Below, piece by piece: positions 9,790-18,501 of a DNA stretch of 64,000 nt. Numbering within the stretch: position 1 is the stretch's first letter; every line of letters starts with the position of its first letter. This DNA is from Lapidilactobacillus bayanensis (GTDB lineage: Bacteria > Bacillota > Bacilli > Lactobacillales > Lactobacillaceae): assembly GCF_003946695.1 (NCBI RefSeq), contig NZ_RHOX01000010.1:1-64000 (forward strand), given 5' to 3'. The translations under genes and the position numbers were made by a program. Under the pieces are notes generated by a model. It worked only from the letters and a program-made list of their open reading frames with translations, searched no databases and was not told where the DNA came from.

Positions 9790-11097
9790 TTGATAATTAA
9801 TATTAGTGATCATGGGGTAACAACAGATGGTCGACTCGTGACGACGATTATTCAAAGCAGTATTAATGAATTAGCTAATCATGGTGGTGGACGTTTAATT
9901 ATTCCCTGTGGTCAATATTTGACTGGTGCAATCGAACTGAAGAGTAACGTTGAGCTACATTTAAGTGCTGGTGCAGTTTTGACTTTTTCAGATGACTTTG
10001 CTGATTTTCCAGTTGTAGATTCACGCTGGGAAGGTGTTACTCGCCAGGTTTATCAACCATGTATTTATGCACGTAACGCTGAAAATATTTCAATTACAGG
10101 ATTAGGGAAGCTTGAAGGTAATGGTTCTAAATGGTGGCATATTTTTCGTGAACAACGCGAGCAACTAAAATATCCTCGTCCTGAATTTCTGGGATTTGAT
10201 AATTGCCGTCGGATTGTTTTACGAGATTTTGAAATTGCTAATTCGCCAAGTTGGACAGTCTGTCCTGTCAATAGTGAGAACATTACAATTGATAATATTA
10301 GTATTAAAAATCCGGCAGATTCACCGAACACGGACGGCATTGATCCAGAATCGTCACGAAATATTCGTATTATGAATTGCCAAATTGATGTTGGCGATGA
10401 TTGTATTGCCATCAAATCTGGAACTGAAGATGATCCTAACCGTATTCCCTGTGAGAACATTACAATTACGAATTGTACGTTATTGCATGGGCACGGTGGC
10501 GTTGTTTTGGGTAGTGAAATGTCTGGCGGTATCAAAAATGTTGTCATTAGTAATTGTGTCTTTAAGGAAACGGATCGTGGTATTCGAATAAAGTCGCGGC
10601 GGGGTCGTGGTGGGGTAATTGAAGGGGTATTGGTTAACAATATTATTATTGATACGACAATTTGCCCATTTGTTTTGAACCTGTATTATTTCTGCGGACC
10701 TAAAGGCAAGGAGACCTACGTTTCGGATAAAAAAGCTTATCCAGTAGATGAACGTACGCCTGAGTTTAAACAAATTCATTTCAGTAACATTCTTGCTAAA
10801 AATGTCAGTGCCGCGGCAGGTTACATTTACGGACTGCCAGAAAGTGTTGTGTCAAATATTGAATTTAGCAATATTGAAATTGAAATGGCTGGTGCAAACG
10901 CAATCGCAGAAAAGCCAGCGATGATGGCTGGAATTAAAGCCATGACTAATCAAGGTTTTTATTTAATGAATGCTGATGATGTGACCTTTGATCATGTTCA
11001 AATTAAAAATCATGAAGGACGCGCCTTCAACATCCAAGATGCAACACAAGTTCAAATGATTAATGGTACGACTAAAATAGAAAGTGTGGCGGATTAA
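9790..11097 (+). CDS. Polygalacturonase-like glycoside hydrolase (GH28), cytoplasmic
   Basis: The 435-residue right-handed beta-helix protein carries the GH28 catalytic set: NTDGID with Asp182, GDDCIAIKSG with Asp203 and Asp204, the catalytic-region His235 in HGHGG, and RGIRIKSRRGRGG near residue 268. Lack of a signal peptide and the neighbouring importer point to exo-cleavage of galacturonate from short imported oligomers rather than attack on polymer. The start is TTG 9790 with GAGGTGG at 9778-9784. It overlaps or abuts the following esterase gene, indicating coupled translation. Alternatives within GH28, such as rhamnogalacturonan or xylogalacturonan hydrolase, cannot be excluded. Confidence 0.92.
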   Translation: MIINISDHGVTTDGRLVTTIIQSSINELANHGGGRLIIPCGQYLTGAIELKSNVELHLSAGAVLTFSDDFADFPVVDSRWEGVTRQVYQPCIYARNAENISITGLGKLEGNGSKWWHIFREQREQLKYPRPEFLGFDNCRRIVLRDFEIANSPSWTVCPVNSENITIDNISIKNPADSPNTDGIDPESSRNIRIMNCQIDVGDDCIAIKSGTEDDPNRIPCENITITNCTLLHGHGGVVLGSEMSGGIKNVVISNCVFKETDRGIRIKSRRGRGGVIEGVLVNNIIIDTTICPFVLNLYYFCGPKGKETYVSDKKAYPVDERTPEFKQIHFSNILAKNVSAAAGYIYGLPESVVSNIEFSNIEIEMAGANAIAEKPAMMAGIKAMTNQGFYLMNADDVTFDHVQIKNHEGRAFNIQDATQVQMINGTTKIESVAD

Positions 11098-11098
11098 A

Positions 11099-11989
11099 TT
11101 GCCGACACGTGCTGAACTAATTGAATTGTTAGGTGAAAATGCCAATGTTACACCAACAGGTCAGATTTTGTTCAAACAAGAATTTTCAAAATACACCATA
11201 GAAACACTAAGCTTACAATTGAATAGTTTAGAAACAGTTCCTGGATATTTTGCATATCCGAATACCGGTTTGAGCAACTATCCGCTAGTTATTTTTAACC
11301 ATTCACATGGTGGTAATTTTCAGTTAGGTAAGCAAGAATTAATTGATGGTAATTGTTATCTTCAAGAACCATCATTTCTCAACACGTTGATTGAAATGGG
11401 TTATGCCGTTGGCTGCATTGATATGTGGGGCTTCGGCGAACGCCAGGGTAAAAAAGAGAGTGAATTAGTTAAAGAGTTCCTGCTTAAGGGACGAACACTT
11501 TGGGGCATGCGTATTTATGACGATCAACAGTTCATTACTTATCTATTGCAACGTCCAGAGGTCGCAGGAGATCGCATTGCTACGATTGGTATGTCAATGG
11601 GTGGCATGATGAGTTGGTGGCTAGCCGCGTTAGATTCACGGGTGAAATTAACTGTTGATATTGCGGGGCAAGTAGAATTACAAGCATTGATTGATGAGCG
11701 CGGATTAGATCATCATGGCTTTTATTATTACGTACCACGTTTATTAACGAAGTTTTCAACGCTATCAATTCAAGCATTAATCGCGCCACGGTATCGACTA
11801 AGTTTAGTTGGTAAAAGCGACAACATGTGTCCCATTGCTGGGGTTGAATTATTAAATGAACAATTAACCACAATTTATCAAGAGAAGCAGGCGCCAGATC
11901 GTTGGGAATCCTTGGCATTGACAGGTGGTCATCAAGAAACAAGTGAGATGAGAAAACGATGGATGAATTTCATGAAGAGAAACTTGTAA
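11099..11989 (+). CDS. Alpha/beta hydrolase, probable carbohydrate esterase
   Basis: This is a roughly 296-residue alpha/beta-hydrolase with the nucleophile elbow GMSMGGMMS (Ser near residue 167), the segment CIDMWGFGERQG typical of acetyl-esterase/dienelactone-hydrolase relatives, and a C-terminal catalytic-His candidate in LTGGHQE. No signal peptide is present. The start is uncertain: TTG 11099 directly follows the GH28 stop, whereas GTG 11084 lies inside GH28. Its 3' end overlaps the CE8 gene by 31 bases. The operon position suggests de-esterification of imported pectin oligosaccharides; the ester is not determined. Confidence 0.8.
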   Translation: MPTRAELIELLGENANVTPTGQILFKQEFSKYTIETLSLQLNSLETVPGYFAYPNTGLSNYPLVIFNHSHGGNFQLGKQELIDGNCYLQEPSFLNTLIEMGYAVGCIDMWGFGERQGKKESELVKEFLLKGRTLWGMRIYDDQQFITYLLQRPEVAGDRIATIGMSMGGMMSWWLAALDSRVKLTVDIAGQVELQALIDERGLDHHGFYYYVPRLLTKFSTLSIQALIAPRYRLSLVGKSDNMCPIAGVELLNEQLTTIYQEKQAPDRWESLALTGGHQETSEMRKRWMNFMKRNL

Positions 11990-12900
11990 CCTTAGTTGTT
12001 GCTAAGAATCAGGCTAATTGTTACTCAACGATTCAAGGGGCAATTGATGCCGCTCAACAATTACCTGAGTGTGCAATTGAAATTATTATTTTAACTGGTG
12101 ATTATCCGGAAAAAATTACGCTATACCGCAATAATATTCGGTTAGTGGGCGTTGGCCAAGTCAGGATTCACCATCATTTATATGCACGGCGAACAGGAAG
12201 TGGCGGTGAGGAACTAGGTACCTTCCGTACTGCCACTTTTTTCGTTAATGCGGCAAACGTATTGCTAGAAAATCTGACAATTGTTAATAGTGCTGGTAAT
12301 AATACTGAGAAAATTGGTCAAGCCATAGCCTTTTATGGTGAAGGGAACAATATAACGTTACAAAATTGCGTTATTGAAGGTCATCAGGACACAATTTGTT
12401 TGGGACCATTGCCAGATTTACAGAAGAATGGGACGCCATTTATAACCGAACAAATTAATCAAGTTTATTTAGTTCAGAACTATCAATTTAATCATTGCCA
12501 AATTTCTGGTACGGTTGATTTTATTTTTGGTGGTGGTCAAGCTGTCTTTAACAATTGTCAATTAGTGGCGCTTGCCCGAGAAGAAGCTGGTGAAGTCGAT
12601 TATTTGACTGCAGCAAGCTCTGCAAGCGGCAGCCAAGGTTTTATCTTTAAGCGCTGTGATATTAAAAGTGCACAGAAACAGCGCTATTTTCTAGGCCGTC
12701 CTTGGCGTGAGCATGCGGTCACAATATTTGAACATTGTTTATTTGATATTAATCTAGCTAATGCAGGGTGGCATGATTGGAATAAGAAATCGAATCGGCA
12801 AACAGTCCATTATCAAGAACGACAATGTTTTTACGAGCAAACAACGGTTCAACGACCAAACTGGGTTGATTTCATTAGAGAAGGATTAGACGATGAGTAG
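11959..12900 (+). CDS. Pectinesterase (pectin methylesterase, CE8), cytoplasmic
   Basis: The enzyme hydrolyses methyl esters of galacturonate, giving pectate and methanol. The full CE8 signature is present: GQA at 120-122, GHQDT with catalytic Asp144, GTVDFIFG with catalytic Asp187, and LGRPW with Arg247. The length of 313 residues fits the catalytic domain alone. There is no signal peptide or anchor, which is unusual for the family and agrees with intracellular trimming of imported methylated oligogalacturonides. The gene begins inside the preceding esterase gene (31-base overlap) and ends 8 bases inside the next, so the run is translationally coupled. Confidence 0.95.
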   Translation: MDEFHEEKLVTLVVAKNQANCYSTIQGAIDAAQQLPECAIEIIILTGDYPEKITLYRNNIRLVGVGQVRIHHHLYARRTGSGGEELGTFRTATFFVNAANVLLENLTIVNSAGNNTEKIGQAIAFYGEGNNITLQNCVIEGHQDTICLGPLPDLQKNGTPFITEQINQVYLVQNYQFNHCQISGTVDFIFGGGQAVFNNCQLVALAREEAGEVDYLTAASSASGSQGFIFKRCDIKSAQKQRYFLGRPWREHAVTIFEHCLFDINLANAGWHDWNKKSNRQTVHYQERQCFYEQTTVQRPNWVDFIREGLDDE

Positions 12901-13318
12901 ACGGTTAGAATTGATAATTGGTTATATCGGTGCGGGAATTGTTGTTATATTCATGGGCGGTTTTACGGTGGTCATGAATATTTTGACGAAGCATGAATAT
13001 CAGACAGTTATTTATCCTGTGTTTGAAAAATACCTAACAGAAGTTCCCACTCAAAAAGGATTGACACTTTTTAAAACATTAGGTGCCTGGTTTGGGTTCA
13101 CTGTAATTGCAGTGCTAATTTTAGTGGCTATTGCAAGCATGCTGTTACGAGCACATAAGCGAATTAATTTAGCCGGTATTTTATATCTTGCTGCTGGACT
13201 AGCGACTTTATTTGGTTCACAAATGATTGCCTATCCAATTGCCTTTATCTTTTTCGTTGTCGCCACATTATGCTTTTTAAGAAAGGACACAAGTAAAGAT
13301 GACGCAAGTACAGATTAA
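12893..13318 (+). CDS. Small membrane protein (DUF4064-like)
   Basis: This is a 141-residue protein with four hydrophobic segments (about residues 6-28, 67-88, 94-112 and 114-130), a short basic and acidic tail, and a conserved-looking N-terminus MSRRLELIIGYIGAG. It resembles DUF4064 membrane proteins. It overlaps CE8 at its start and the GH43 gene by 20 bases at its end, so it is part of the pectin operon. No enzymatic motif is seen and its role is unknown. Confidence 0.65.
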   Translation: MSRRLELIIGYIGAGIVVIFMGGFTVVMNILTKHEYQTVIYPVFEKYLTEVPTQKGLTLFKTLGAWFGFTVIAVLILVAIASMLLRAHKRINLAGILYLAAGLATLFGSQMIAYPIAFIFFVVATLCFLRKDTSKDDASTD

Positions 13319-14870
13319 AAATCCGATTATACCTGGTTTTAATCCTGATCCTAACATCTTAAAAGTTGCTGATGTTTATTATATTGCTGTTTCATCATTT
13401 GAGTGGATGCCGGGTATTCGAATTTATCAATCGCATGATTTAGTTAATTGGGAATTCTTGACCGATATTTTGACGACCCAAATTGATTTGCGGGGAAATC
13501 CCCAAGGGGCAAGTATTTGGGCACCGCAAATTTCCTATGATCAAGGGACCTTTTATTTAACTTATACTGATGTAAAGAATGCCCATGGTCCGTTTAAAGA
13601 TTGCCACAATTACTTAGTGACTGCACCAACTATTACTGGGCCATGGAGTGATTCGATTTATTTAAATAGTAGTGGCTTTGATCCGGCGTTGTTTCATGAT
13701 CCAAATGGTAAGAAATGGTTTGTTAATGAGATTTGGGATTATCGATTAACAACTTCGAATAAATCTGCCGGGGTTGTATTACAAGAATATGATCTACAAC
13801 AACAAAAATTAGTTGGTAAGGTTTATAAAATCTTTAACGGTACCGCCTTGGCAAAAACTGAAGCACCACAAATATACTTACACAATAGTTATTATTATTT
13901 AATCACAGCTGAAGGTGGTACTGGCAAGAATCACTCGGTAACGGTTTGTCGTTCGAAGACAATTACGGGGCCATATGTGCTTGCGCCGAATTCGCCGATT
14001 TTAACCGCGAGTGATAAACCCAATTCACCTTTACAATGTACTGGACACGCTAGTTTGGTTGAATCAAATACGGGTCATTGGTACATGGTCTTTCTGACGT
14101 GTCGAATTTTAGATCATGATTATCATATTCTTGGACGTGAAACTGCTATTGAGGAAGTTTATTGGACTAAAGATGGGTGGTTAGAATCAACAGTTGATGG
14201 TAATGGTCCTGATTTAACACCCACTATTGAAATAAGTGAAACTGTTCAGCAAGTGTTGAAATTAGATTTTGAAGATAATTTTGATCAAGAGCAGTTAACG
14301 CCCGGTTGGAATTTCTTGCGGGTAATGCCAGATTCATCGTGGTTGCAGTTAAGAGAGACAGAAAAGCAGCTACGTATTTATGGTGGCGAATCACCTGCTT
14401 CAACATTTAATCATCATCTCGTTGCAATTCGCCAAAGCGATTTTAATTACATTGCCGAAACGGAACTTAATTTCACTCCTAAAACATTCAATGAATTTGC
14501 TGGAATAATGCTGTTTTTAACCAATGAAAAGTTTATTTATCTTTACGTGACTTATGATGAACAATTAGGAACGGTTTTACGATTAATGAAATATGATCAA
14601 GACCAATTCCAACTTGAGCCACAGAAAGTTACCATCAACAAAACGCCGTTACAGCTTCGAATCGTTGGACATGGTTTGAGTTGTGCCATGTACTATAAAA
14701 ACCCTAATGAGCAGGATTGGCATGTATTTAAAGAAGCCATCGATACACGATTTTTATCTGGTGGTTTCACAGGGAATTTTATTGGGATTAGTGTTACAAA
14801 TTTGAATCAAACGAATGCGTCATATGCGGATTTTGATTACTTTAACTATCGGGTTTTAAGCGATAAATAA
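13299..14870 (+). CDS. GH43 family glycosidase (beta-xylosidase or alpha-L-arabinofuranosidase)
   Basis: The N-terminal five-bladed propeller shows the GH43 catalytic trio: Asp17 in GFNPDPNI (general base), Asp128 in SSGFDPALFHD (orienting Asp) and Glu188 in KTEAPQIY (general acid). Residues from about 330 to the end form a beta-sandwich accessory domain (KLDFEDNFDQEQLTPGWNFL onward) typical of the longer GH43 group. No signal peptide is present. It closes the pectin operon, so arabinose or xylose side chains of pectin (arabinan or xylogalacturonan) are probable targets. Substrate specificity cannot be decided by eye. Confidence 0.9.
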   Translation: MTQVQIKNPIIPGFNPDPNILKVADVYYIAVSSFEWMPGIRIYQSHDLVNWEFLTDILTTQIDLRGNPQGASIWAPQISYDQGTFYLTYTDVKNAHGPFKDCHNYLVTAPTITGPWSDSIYLNSSGFDPALFHDPNGKKWFVNEIWDYRLTTSNKSAGVVLQEYDLQQQKLVGKVYKIFNGTALAKTEAPQIYLHNSYYYLITAEGGTGKNHSVTVCRSKTITGPYVLAPNSPILTASDKPNSPLQCTGHASLVESNTGHWYMVFLTCRILDHDYHILGRETAIEEVYWTKDGWLESTVDGNGPDLTPTIEISETVQQVLKLDFEDNFDQEQLTPGWNFLRVMPDSSWLQLRETEKQLRIYGGESPASTFNHHLVAIRQSDFNYIAETELNFTPKTFNEFAGIMLFLTNEKFIYLYVTYDEQLGTVLRLMKYDQDQFQLEPQKVTINKTPLQLRIVGHGLSCAMYYKNPNEQDWHVFKEAIDTRFLSGGFTGNFIGISVTNLNQTNASYADFDYFNYRVLSDK

Positions 14871-14893
14871 GAACAGATAATGATTATTAAGTG

Positions 14894-15023
14894 TGATTCT
14901 GAGCATAATAAACGCTAATTAATGAACGATTGTTATCATTCAGAATCAATGTGACGACACTGAGTAAATGATTATAGAATTTGCTCAGTAAATAGTTTAA
15001 GTTATGGATTGTAAGCGTTTTAT
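14894..15023 (+). promoter_or_regulatory. Control region of the pectin-oligosaccharide binding protein
   Basis: Three elements are visible. TGATTCTGA (14894-14902) pairs with TCAGAATCA (14940-14948). ACTGAGTAAAT (14959-14969) pairs with ATTTGCTCAGT (14979-14989), and this second dyad contains the 13-mer AGTAAATGATTAT found also at 6949-6961. TGTAAGCGTTTTAT (15010-15023) matches 12 of 14 positions of the CcpA cre consensus and abuts TATAAA. The set suggests activation by the AraC regulator and catabolite repression. Confidence 0.55.
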
Positions 15024-15129
15024 AAATAAACAATTCAGACGAAGCAGGGTGTTGCGGTTGAAATAATCGTTTGTACTTTTTGTTCCAGTGGGGGAAATTA
15101 TATAGCGATTTATAAGAGGAGAGAATGTT

Positions 15130-16650
15130 ATGAATATCAAAAAGCTCGTTAAAACCGGATCCATATTGTTGTTATCCGCAACGTTATTAGCTGCTTGTGG
15201 AAATAGCGGCAGTAGCAAAGCAAAGACAAACGACAGCTCAAGTAAGTCATCAATCAAAACAATTACGTGGATGTCAATGTTACATACAGCGACGGCACCA
15301 TCGGGCGATGTTCAGTCCAAGCTGGAGAAATATACCGGTAAGAAAATAGATTTCACTTGGATACCTGATGCTTCTAAAGATGAAAAGATCAATGCCGCAC
15401 TAGCATCTAAACAATTAGCGGATATTGTTTCATTGACTGATATGACCAATACAACAGTTCGTAAGGCATTATCATCGGGAATGTTTTGGGATGTTGAGAA
15501 ATATTTGAAGGATTATCCTAATTTAGCTAAAATTTCTAAAGAACGTATCAGTTCTGCTAAAGTTGCCGGCCATCTTTATGGTGTTCCTTATCAAAAGCCA
15601 GTTGCCCGCTATGGTGTCTTAGTTCGGCAAGACTGGCTAGATAATTTAGGCTTATCAACGCCAAAGACGATTGATGATCTTGAAAAAGTTGCCCAGGCAT
15701 TTACGGAAGACGATCCAGATGGTAATGGCAAGAAAGATACTGTCGGATTTGTCGAACGGAACGAATCATTCAATGTTGGGTTCCGTAGCTTAACTGGTTA
15801 CTTCGGTGCTGGTAATAACTTCGTTGTCACCAAGTCTGGTAAAGTTGAACCATCGTTTATGCAGCCAGAATATACAACGGCACTTAAATGGTTCCGTAAT
15901 ATTTATAAAAGTGGTTGGATGAACTCAGACTTTTCAGTTATGGCTAAGAACGATCAGAAGAATTATATTGCTCAAGGTAAGGGTGGTATTGTCATTTCTG
16001 GTTTAATGGAAGCAAGTAACTATGTTGCTGCTGCCAAAGGAACAAGTCAAGAAGGTAAGATGAAGTGGGCGTTAATTAACGATATCACTTATAAAGGCGA
16101 ACGACATATCTTATCTGACACTGCAGGTGGCTTTGGTGGCTATCTTGCAATTCCTAAGTCAGAAGTTAAGACCGAAGCTGATCTTAAAGTTGTTTTGAAG
16201 TTCATTAATGATTTAATGGATAAAAAGCCATACCTACTTATGACTGAAGGTGTTAAGGGTGAAGATTACTCGGTTAATAGTAAAGGTGAATACGAAATTA
16301 CTGACCAAACTAAGTGGCAACAAGAAGTACAACCATATGCTTCTTCACGTCCTTCAGAATTAGTTATGCAACTTAAATATACTGACCCGTTAAGAACACT
16401 TCAAGATAAAAAGATTGCCGAAAATGAGAAGTATGCAGTTGTCAATCCAGCACAGTCGTTAACTTCAACAACTTATGATACGCAATATTCAACATTGATT
16501 GAAGGCGTATCTGATGCCTACTACAAGTATATGATGGGTGAAATTAATATGGATGGTTGGAAAGACGCGATTAAGAAGTTCCGTTCTCAAGGCGGCGACC
16601 AAATCATCAAGGAATATACAGCTAGTTACAACAAACAAAGTAAGAACTAG
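15130..16650 (+). CDS. ABC transporter solute-binding lipoprotein (LplA-like)
   Basis: This extracellular binding protein is anchored by a lipid. The signal peptide ends at the lipobox LLAACG (Cys23), followed by a Ser/Lys-rich linker. At 506 residues it has the long LplA/YtcQ type. The segment DPDGNGKKDTVGF near residue 196 resembles the calcium-loop region of this group. It is separated from its presumed permeases (5886-7994) by the enzyme operon and has its own promoter region with a cre-like site. The likely ligand is a pectin or rhamnogalacturonan oligosaccharide. Two terminators follow. Confidence 0.93.
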   Translation: MNIKKLVKTGSILLLSATLLAACGNSGSSKAKTNDSSSKSSIKTITWMSMLHTATAPSGDVQSKLEKYTGKKIDFTWIPDASKDEKINAALASKQLADIVSLTDMTNTTVRKALSSGMFWDVEKYLKDYPNLAKISKERISSAKVAGHLYGVPYQKPVARYGVLVRQDWLDNLGLSTPKTIDDLEKVAQAFTEDDPDGNGKKDTVGFVERNESFNVGFRSLTGYFGAGNNFVVTKSGKVEPSFMQPEYTTALKWFRNIYKSGWMNSDFSVMAKNDQKNYIAQGKGGIVISGLMEASNYVAAAKGTSQEGKMKWALINDITYKGERHILSDTAGGFGGYLAIPKSEVKTEADLKVVLKFINDLMDKKPYLLMTEGVKGEDYSVNSKGEYEITDQTKWQQEVQPYASSRPSELVMQLKYTDPLRTLQDKKIAENEKYAVVNPAQSLTSTTYDTQYSTLIEGVSDAYYKYMMGEINMDGWKDAIKKFRSQGGDQIIKEYTASYNKQSKN

Positions 16651-16687
16651 ATTATTAGACCACATCAATGAATTAAGATAATCAAAA

Positions 16688-16775
16688 ATAAGGAACTGGG
16701 GAAAATCCCAGCTCCTTTTATTTTGGGTATTGTGGAATGAAAACTGGGGTTAATCAACAAACCCAGTTCTTTTCT
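16688..16775 (+). terminator. Two consecutive terminators
   Basis: AAGGAACTGGG/CCCAGCTCCTTTT (16690-16724) and AACTGGG/CCCAGTTCTTTT (16743-16775) are two separate hairpins, each followed by T-rich sequence. They end the binding-protein transcript and insulate the LacI gene. Confidence 0.8.
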
Positions 16776-16863
16776 CATCCTATTTATTATTTTTTGATGA
16801 TATTTTTAATATGACTAGAAGAAAGTATGTTAGTAGGTTATGATGTCATTAAGTCCGTTAAGA

Positions 16864-16877
16864 GTTAACGCTAACAT
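16864..16877. promoter_or_regulatory. LacI-type operator upstream of the lacI gene
   Basis: GTTAACGCTAACAT matches the sites ahead of uxaC and uxaB. It lies 78 bases before the LacI-family start codon, consistent with autoregulation. Confidence 0.65.
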
Positions 16878-16954
16878 AACGCTACTAATTTGATCTAAGT
16901 TTTGGCGACGATAATTTGTTTCAACTCCCGATAAAAATTAAGAAGGTTTTAGTG

Positions 16955-17971
16955 ATGGTAACAATTAAAGATGTTGCGAAATTGGCAGGCGTCTCAATGA
17001 CAACTGTTTCACGCGCATTTAATGAAAAAGCAGTGATTAAAGATAAAACGCGTCAACAAATTCTGGATATCGCCAAACGAATTGGTTATGTTCCAGACTA
17101 TAATGCCCGTGGTTTAGTTACGAAGAAGAAATTTGTTGTTGGGATATTCTTTTCAAGTATGGGTGATGGTACGTCGCGTAGTTTCCTTTCGAGTATTATT
17201 AGTACTGCATATGAGGCGCTGCCGGACAATTATTTGTTATCTGTGAATGACATTCGTAGTGTGAAAGATATTAATGGTCTAGTTCGTAATCGAATGGATG
17301 GCGTCATTGTTGTGAGTCAATCTGACCGAGATAATGATTTCATCTATCAAGTTAAGGCCTTGGGACTGCCACTAGTCGTGATCAACCGCTTCTTAAATGA
17401 TCCTGATATACGGAATATTTCAGGCGATGACTTGCGAGGGGTTAAGGATGCAATGACTTACGCAGTCAAACAAGGTCATCAGCGGGTCGGAATGATTGAG
17501 GGAATCCCTGGTTTTACTAGTTCTACGCAACGTCGGCAAGGATTTGATCAAGCTGTTTTAGCTAATCAATTAATTGTAAATCCCGGAGCGATTCAAATCG
17601 GGGATTATTCACTGACGAGTGGTCAACAAGCAATGATTGAGATTTTACGATTACCGAAGGAACAACGACCAACCGTTGTATTTTGCGCCAATGATGATAC
17701 AGCGATCGGCGCGCTGCGTGCATGCTATGCCGCAGGTGTGCGGGTGCCAAATGAAATTTCTGTGATGGGATTTGATGATAGTTATTATGCAAGCATGAGC
17801 GTTCCAGCACTAACAACTGTTAGAAAGCCTATACTAGCAATGACAACACGGGGAATTGAAGATTTATTGAAATTGATTGATGGCGATACGTTAAGTGCTG
17901 ATAATCATGTCATTCTTGAGCCTGAATTAATTATTCGAGAATCAGTTCAAGCGATAAGTGCATTGGATTGA
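16955..17971 (+). CDS. LacI-family transcriptional regulator of uronate genes
   Basis: This is a 338-residue repressor with an N-terminal LacI helix-turn-helix (TIKDVAKLAGVSMTTVSRAF) and hinge (IGYVPDYNARGL), then a periplasmic-binding-like effector domain with VMGFDDSYYASMSVPALTTV near the C-terminus. ATG 16955 is preceded by AGAAGG at 16941-16946; an upstream in-frame ATG at 16916 would add 13 residues without a ribosome site and is less likely. Operator-like palindromes occur upstream of this gene, of uxaC and of uxaB, so it probably represses the galacturonate/glucuronate pathway. The inducer is likely a uronate or pathway intermediate; that is inference. Confidence 0.9.
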   Translation: MVTIKDVAKLAGVSMTTVSRAFNEKAVIKDKTRQQILDIAKRIGYVPDYNARGLVTKKKFVVGIFFSSMGDGTSRSFLSSIISTAYEALPDNYLLSVNDIRSVKDINGLVRNRMDGVIVVSQSDRDNDFIYQVKALGLPLVVINRFLNDPDIRNISGDDLRGVKDAMTYAVKQGHQRVGMIEGIPGFTSSTQRRQGFDQAVLANQLIVNPGAIQIGDYSLTSGQQAMIEILRLPKEQRPTVVFCANDDTAIGALRACYAAGVRVPNEISVMGFDDSYYASMSVPALTTVRKPILAMTTRGIEDLLKLIDGDTLSADNHVILEPELIIRESVQAISALD

Positions 17972-18045
17972 ATTAATTTATCAAAAAGTATTTAGGTTAG
18001 CAAAATTTTGTTAACAAGCTTGGCGTCGAATTCGAGCTTAAGTCG

Positions 18046-18290
18046 TATAATACACACCAAGACGGTAATTTTACCTGGTGACTTAGTCAGATGAGTGTTG
18101 TTGGTGCGAGGTATTAAACCAGTAGTACTATTTTTTCCAGAGTTGAGTTGTTGGACATGGTGAGAAATGGTATTTTGTCTGTGGGCCATGAAGCTCTATT
18201 CTTATTGTTTAGCAACGATAAGAATAGGTCTCCATGGTCCTTTTTGTACGAGTCATTCAGGCGGTGCACTTTAATGGAAATTCGGTGATC
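18046..18290 (+). ncRNA. Structured leader RNA, copy 2, upstream of uxaB
   Basis: A TATAAT box at 18046-18051 begins a roughly 450-base leader. Its 5' hairpin CACCA...TGGTG (about 18055-18083) encloses GGTAA/TTACC. The main domain has GGCCATGAAG (18184-18193) opposite CTCCATGGTC (18229-18238), with the strong hairpin TATTCTTATTGTT/AACGATAAGAATA (18196-18225) between them. The downstream block GGCGGTGCACTT is shared with copy 1. The outer helix is kept in both copies although bases in it differ, which hints at conserved RNA structure. No reading frame accounts for it. Confidence 0.5.
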
Positions 18291-18387
18291 CATTCCTGCT
18301 TGCTTCTTTAGTTTTCACCAAGAATAATTCGTTGTTTTATCAAAATAGTATTGAGTGTTGCCGATAGAAGTGTTAATCTTAAATTAA

Positions 18388-18403
18388 ATGTTAACGCTAA
18401 CAT
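18388..18403. promoter_or_regulatory. LacI-type operator upstream of uxaB
   Basis: ATGTTAACGCTAACAT is the best of the three near-palindromes. A half-site-like TGCTAACA follows at about 18407. It lies downstream of the TATAAT at 18046, so it either blocks elongation or marks a second promoter close to uxaB. Confidence 0.7.
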
Positions 18404-18501
18404 AATGTGCTAACACAATAATTCCAAGAGCATACTAATTGTTTGTTTGGGGTATTAAATTAACTTTGAATAAATAAAATTTATTTTTTGGGGGTCAAAT
18501 A

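Noticed and set aside
10065-10779. Long open frames on the minus strand inside the GH28 gene
   Set aside because: They are antisense shadows of a well-conserved enzyme gene and have no ribosome sites or domains.
18015-18045. AAGCTT...GAATTCGAGCTT looks like a cloning-vector polylinker
   Set aside because: Only the restriction-site pieces match; flanks continue into native leader and promoter sequence, so it is a chance imperfect palindrome.
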